Origin: Chloroflexota bacterium
GTDB taxonomy: Bacteria; Chloroflexota; Anaerolineae; Anaerolineales; UBA4823
Assembly: GCA_020349245.1 (NCBI GenBank)
Contig: CP070764.1
Location: forward strand, 3,134,952-3,179,391
Direction: 5' to 3'
Length of the DNA: 44,440 nucleotides
The notes beneath the pieces are model-generated. The model worked only from the letters and a program-made list of their open reading frames with translations. It had not been told where the DNA came from and made no database searches. Positions 43,809 through 44,440 of this stretch are shown here, piece by piece. Made by a program: the position numbers and the translations under genes. Each line of letters starts with the position of its first letter. Position 1 is the stretch's first letter.

Positions 43809-44440
43809 ATGGTAACACTCACGATTAACAACAAGGCAATCTATTCTCAGGAAGGAAAAACTGTTCTTGAAGCTGCGAAAGAGAATGGTATAACAATCCC
43901 CACCTTGTGTTATCACAAAGACCTGTCACCGGTAGGGTCCTGCAGGTTGTGCATGGTTGAAGTGGAGGGGTGGGGTGGTCCAGTCGCTGCATGTACACTT
44001 CCGGCAAGTGAGGGACTCAACGTCAGTACAGAGACTCCCAATCTTAGACTTGCCAGGAAGATGACCCTTGAAATGCTTCTGCAAAATTACAATGACAGCG
44101 GGCACAAGCAAATCGAGAATGAATTTCTGCACTGGGTTGATCATTACGGTGCCAGTCTACCGGAAGGCTTTGATCTCAAACAGCGTTATCCAGTGGACAG
44201 CGATCCGAATCCGTTTATTTGGGTCGACATGAACAAATGTATTTTGTGCACCCGCTGTATACGGGCATGTTCGGAGATTCAAGGTAGATTCGTTTGGGGT
44301 GTCGCAGGCCGGGGGCATGATAGCCGGATCATTGCAGGTGCGGATACAACGATGTTGGAAGCCAGGTGTGAATCATGCGGCGCTTGTGTGGCTTACTGCC
44401 CCACTGGGGCCTTGGATCATCGCATGTCAATAAACTCAGG
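43809..44440 (+). CDS. NAD-linked formate dehydrogenase catalytic subunit, N-terminal part (runs off the window)
   Basis: 210 residues are visible from ATG 43809 (AAGGAGA upstream). A NuoG-type [2Fe-2S] domain is first: C34, C45, C48 (GSCRLCMVEVEG) and C62. The next segment, where FdhA/NuoG proteins carry the HxxxCxxCxxxxxC cluster, has no cysteine (NDSGHKQIENEFLHWVDHYG). Two [4Fe-4S] sites follow: C144, C147, C150, C154 (CILCTRCIRAC) and C187, C190, C193, C197 (CESCGACVAYCP). It is then cut by the window edge before any molybdopterin domain, so FDH rather than [FeFe]-hydrogenase rests on fdhD context and on the CILCxRCxRxC spacing. Confidence 0.85.
   Translation, partial: MVTLTINNKAIYSQEGKTVLEAAKENGITIPTLCYHKDLSPVGSCRLCMVEVEGWGGPVAACTLPASEGLNVSTETPNLRLARKMTLEMLLQNYNDSGHKQIENEFLHWVDHYGASLPEGFDLKQRYPVDSDPNPFIWVDMNKCILCTRCIRACSEIQGRFVWGVAGRGHDSRIIAGADTTMLEARCESCGACVAYCPTGALDHRMSINS

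Overview
The window reads as the chromosome of an anaerobic or facultative bacterium of moderate GC. Gene families and arrangement (SUF operon ending in sufS-sufU-Rieske, thioredoxin-type ArsC, Mvh/Hdr plus Etf clusters, large radical-SAM inventory, DUF2207 protein) fit Chloroflexota, probably Anaerolineae. That placement is inference from gene content; there is no rRNA in the window. No phage, insertion sequence or CRISPR array was seen.

Layout. 1-2951 (+): 3' end of sufD, a small unknown gene, sufS, sufU and a Rieske-type ferredoxin. 2967-8551 (-): a compact five-gene unit of a membrane zinc-ribbon protein, a DUF2207-like membrane protein ending in a Cys-Ala repeat, a PqqD-domain radical SAM/SPASM enzyme, a second homologue that has lost every iron-sulfur cysteine, and a SAM methyltransferase. 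This is the best candidate here for an undescribed system. 8690-14961: phosphate uptake and control (pstSCAB-phoU leftward, a second pstB rightward from a shared divergent promoter, then arsC and a second phoU). 15201-15415 is a decayed glutaredoxin gene. 15519-24665 holds housekeeping genes (DUF72 protein, heme A synthase, ligA, an alpha-oxoamine synthase, an RlmI-type methyltransferase, tmRNA, an ECF sigma factor with a likely membrane partner, an alpha/beta hydrolase).

24737-40824 (-) is a 16-kb, 15-gene co-directional block with gaps mostly under 30 bp. In transcription order it holds a soluble HdrD-like protein, EtfB, EtfA, a membrane cytochrome b/HdrD-like protein, a sensor kinase, a receiver-kinase hybrid, a receiver, HdrC, HdrB, HdrA, MvhD, MvhG, MvhA, a hydrogenase protease and a cyclic-nucleotide-binding-domain protein. 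It links H2 oxidation or production, flavin-based bifurcation through HdrA, an electron-transferring flavoprotein and a membrane (mena)quinone module. 41257-44440 (+), divergent from it, begins an NAD-dependent formate dehydrogenase locus: fdhD, a fused NuoE-NuoF-type subunit, and the truncated catalytic subunit. Together the right half looks like a hub joining H2, formate, NAD(H), ferredoxin, Etf and the quinone pool.

Regulation visible in the DNA: two perfect TGTGA-N6-TCACA sites of the CRP/FNR type, before the sufS group and before fdhD, each at a plausible activator distance from a -10 box. There are long inverted repeats before the Etf/Hdr block and in the pstS/pstB promoter region. Three genes (pstS, the second pstB, ligA) have a -10 box exactly 7 nt before ATG and no Shine-Dalgarno sequence, suggesting leaderless mRNAs.
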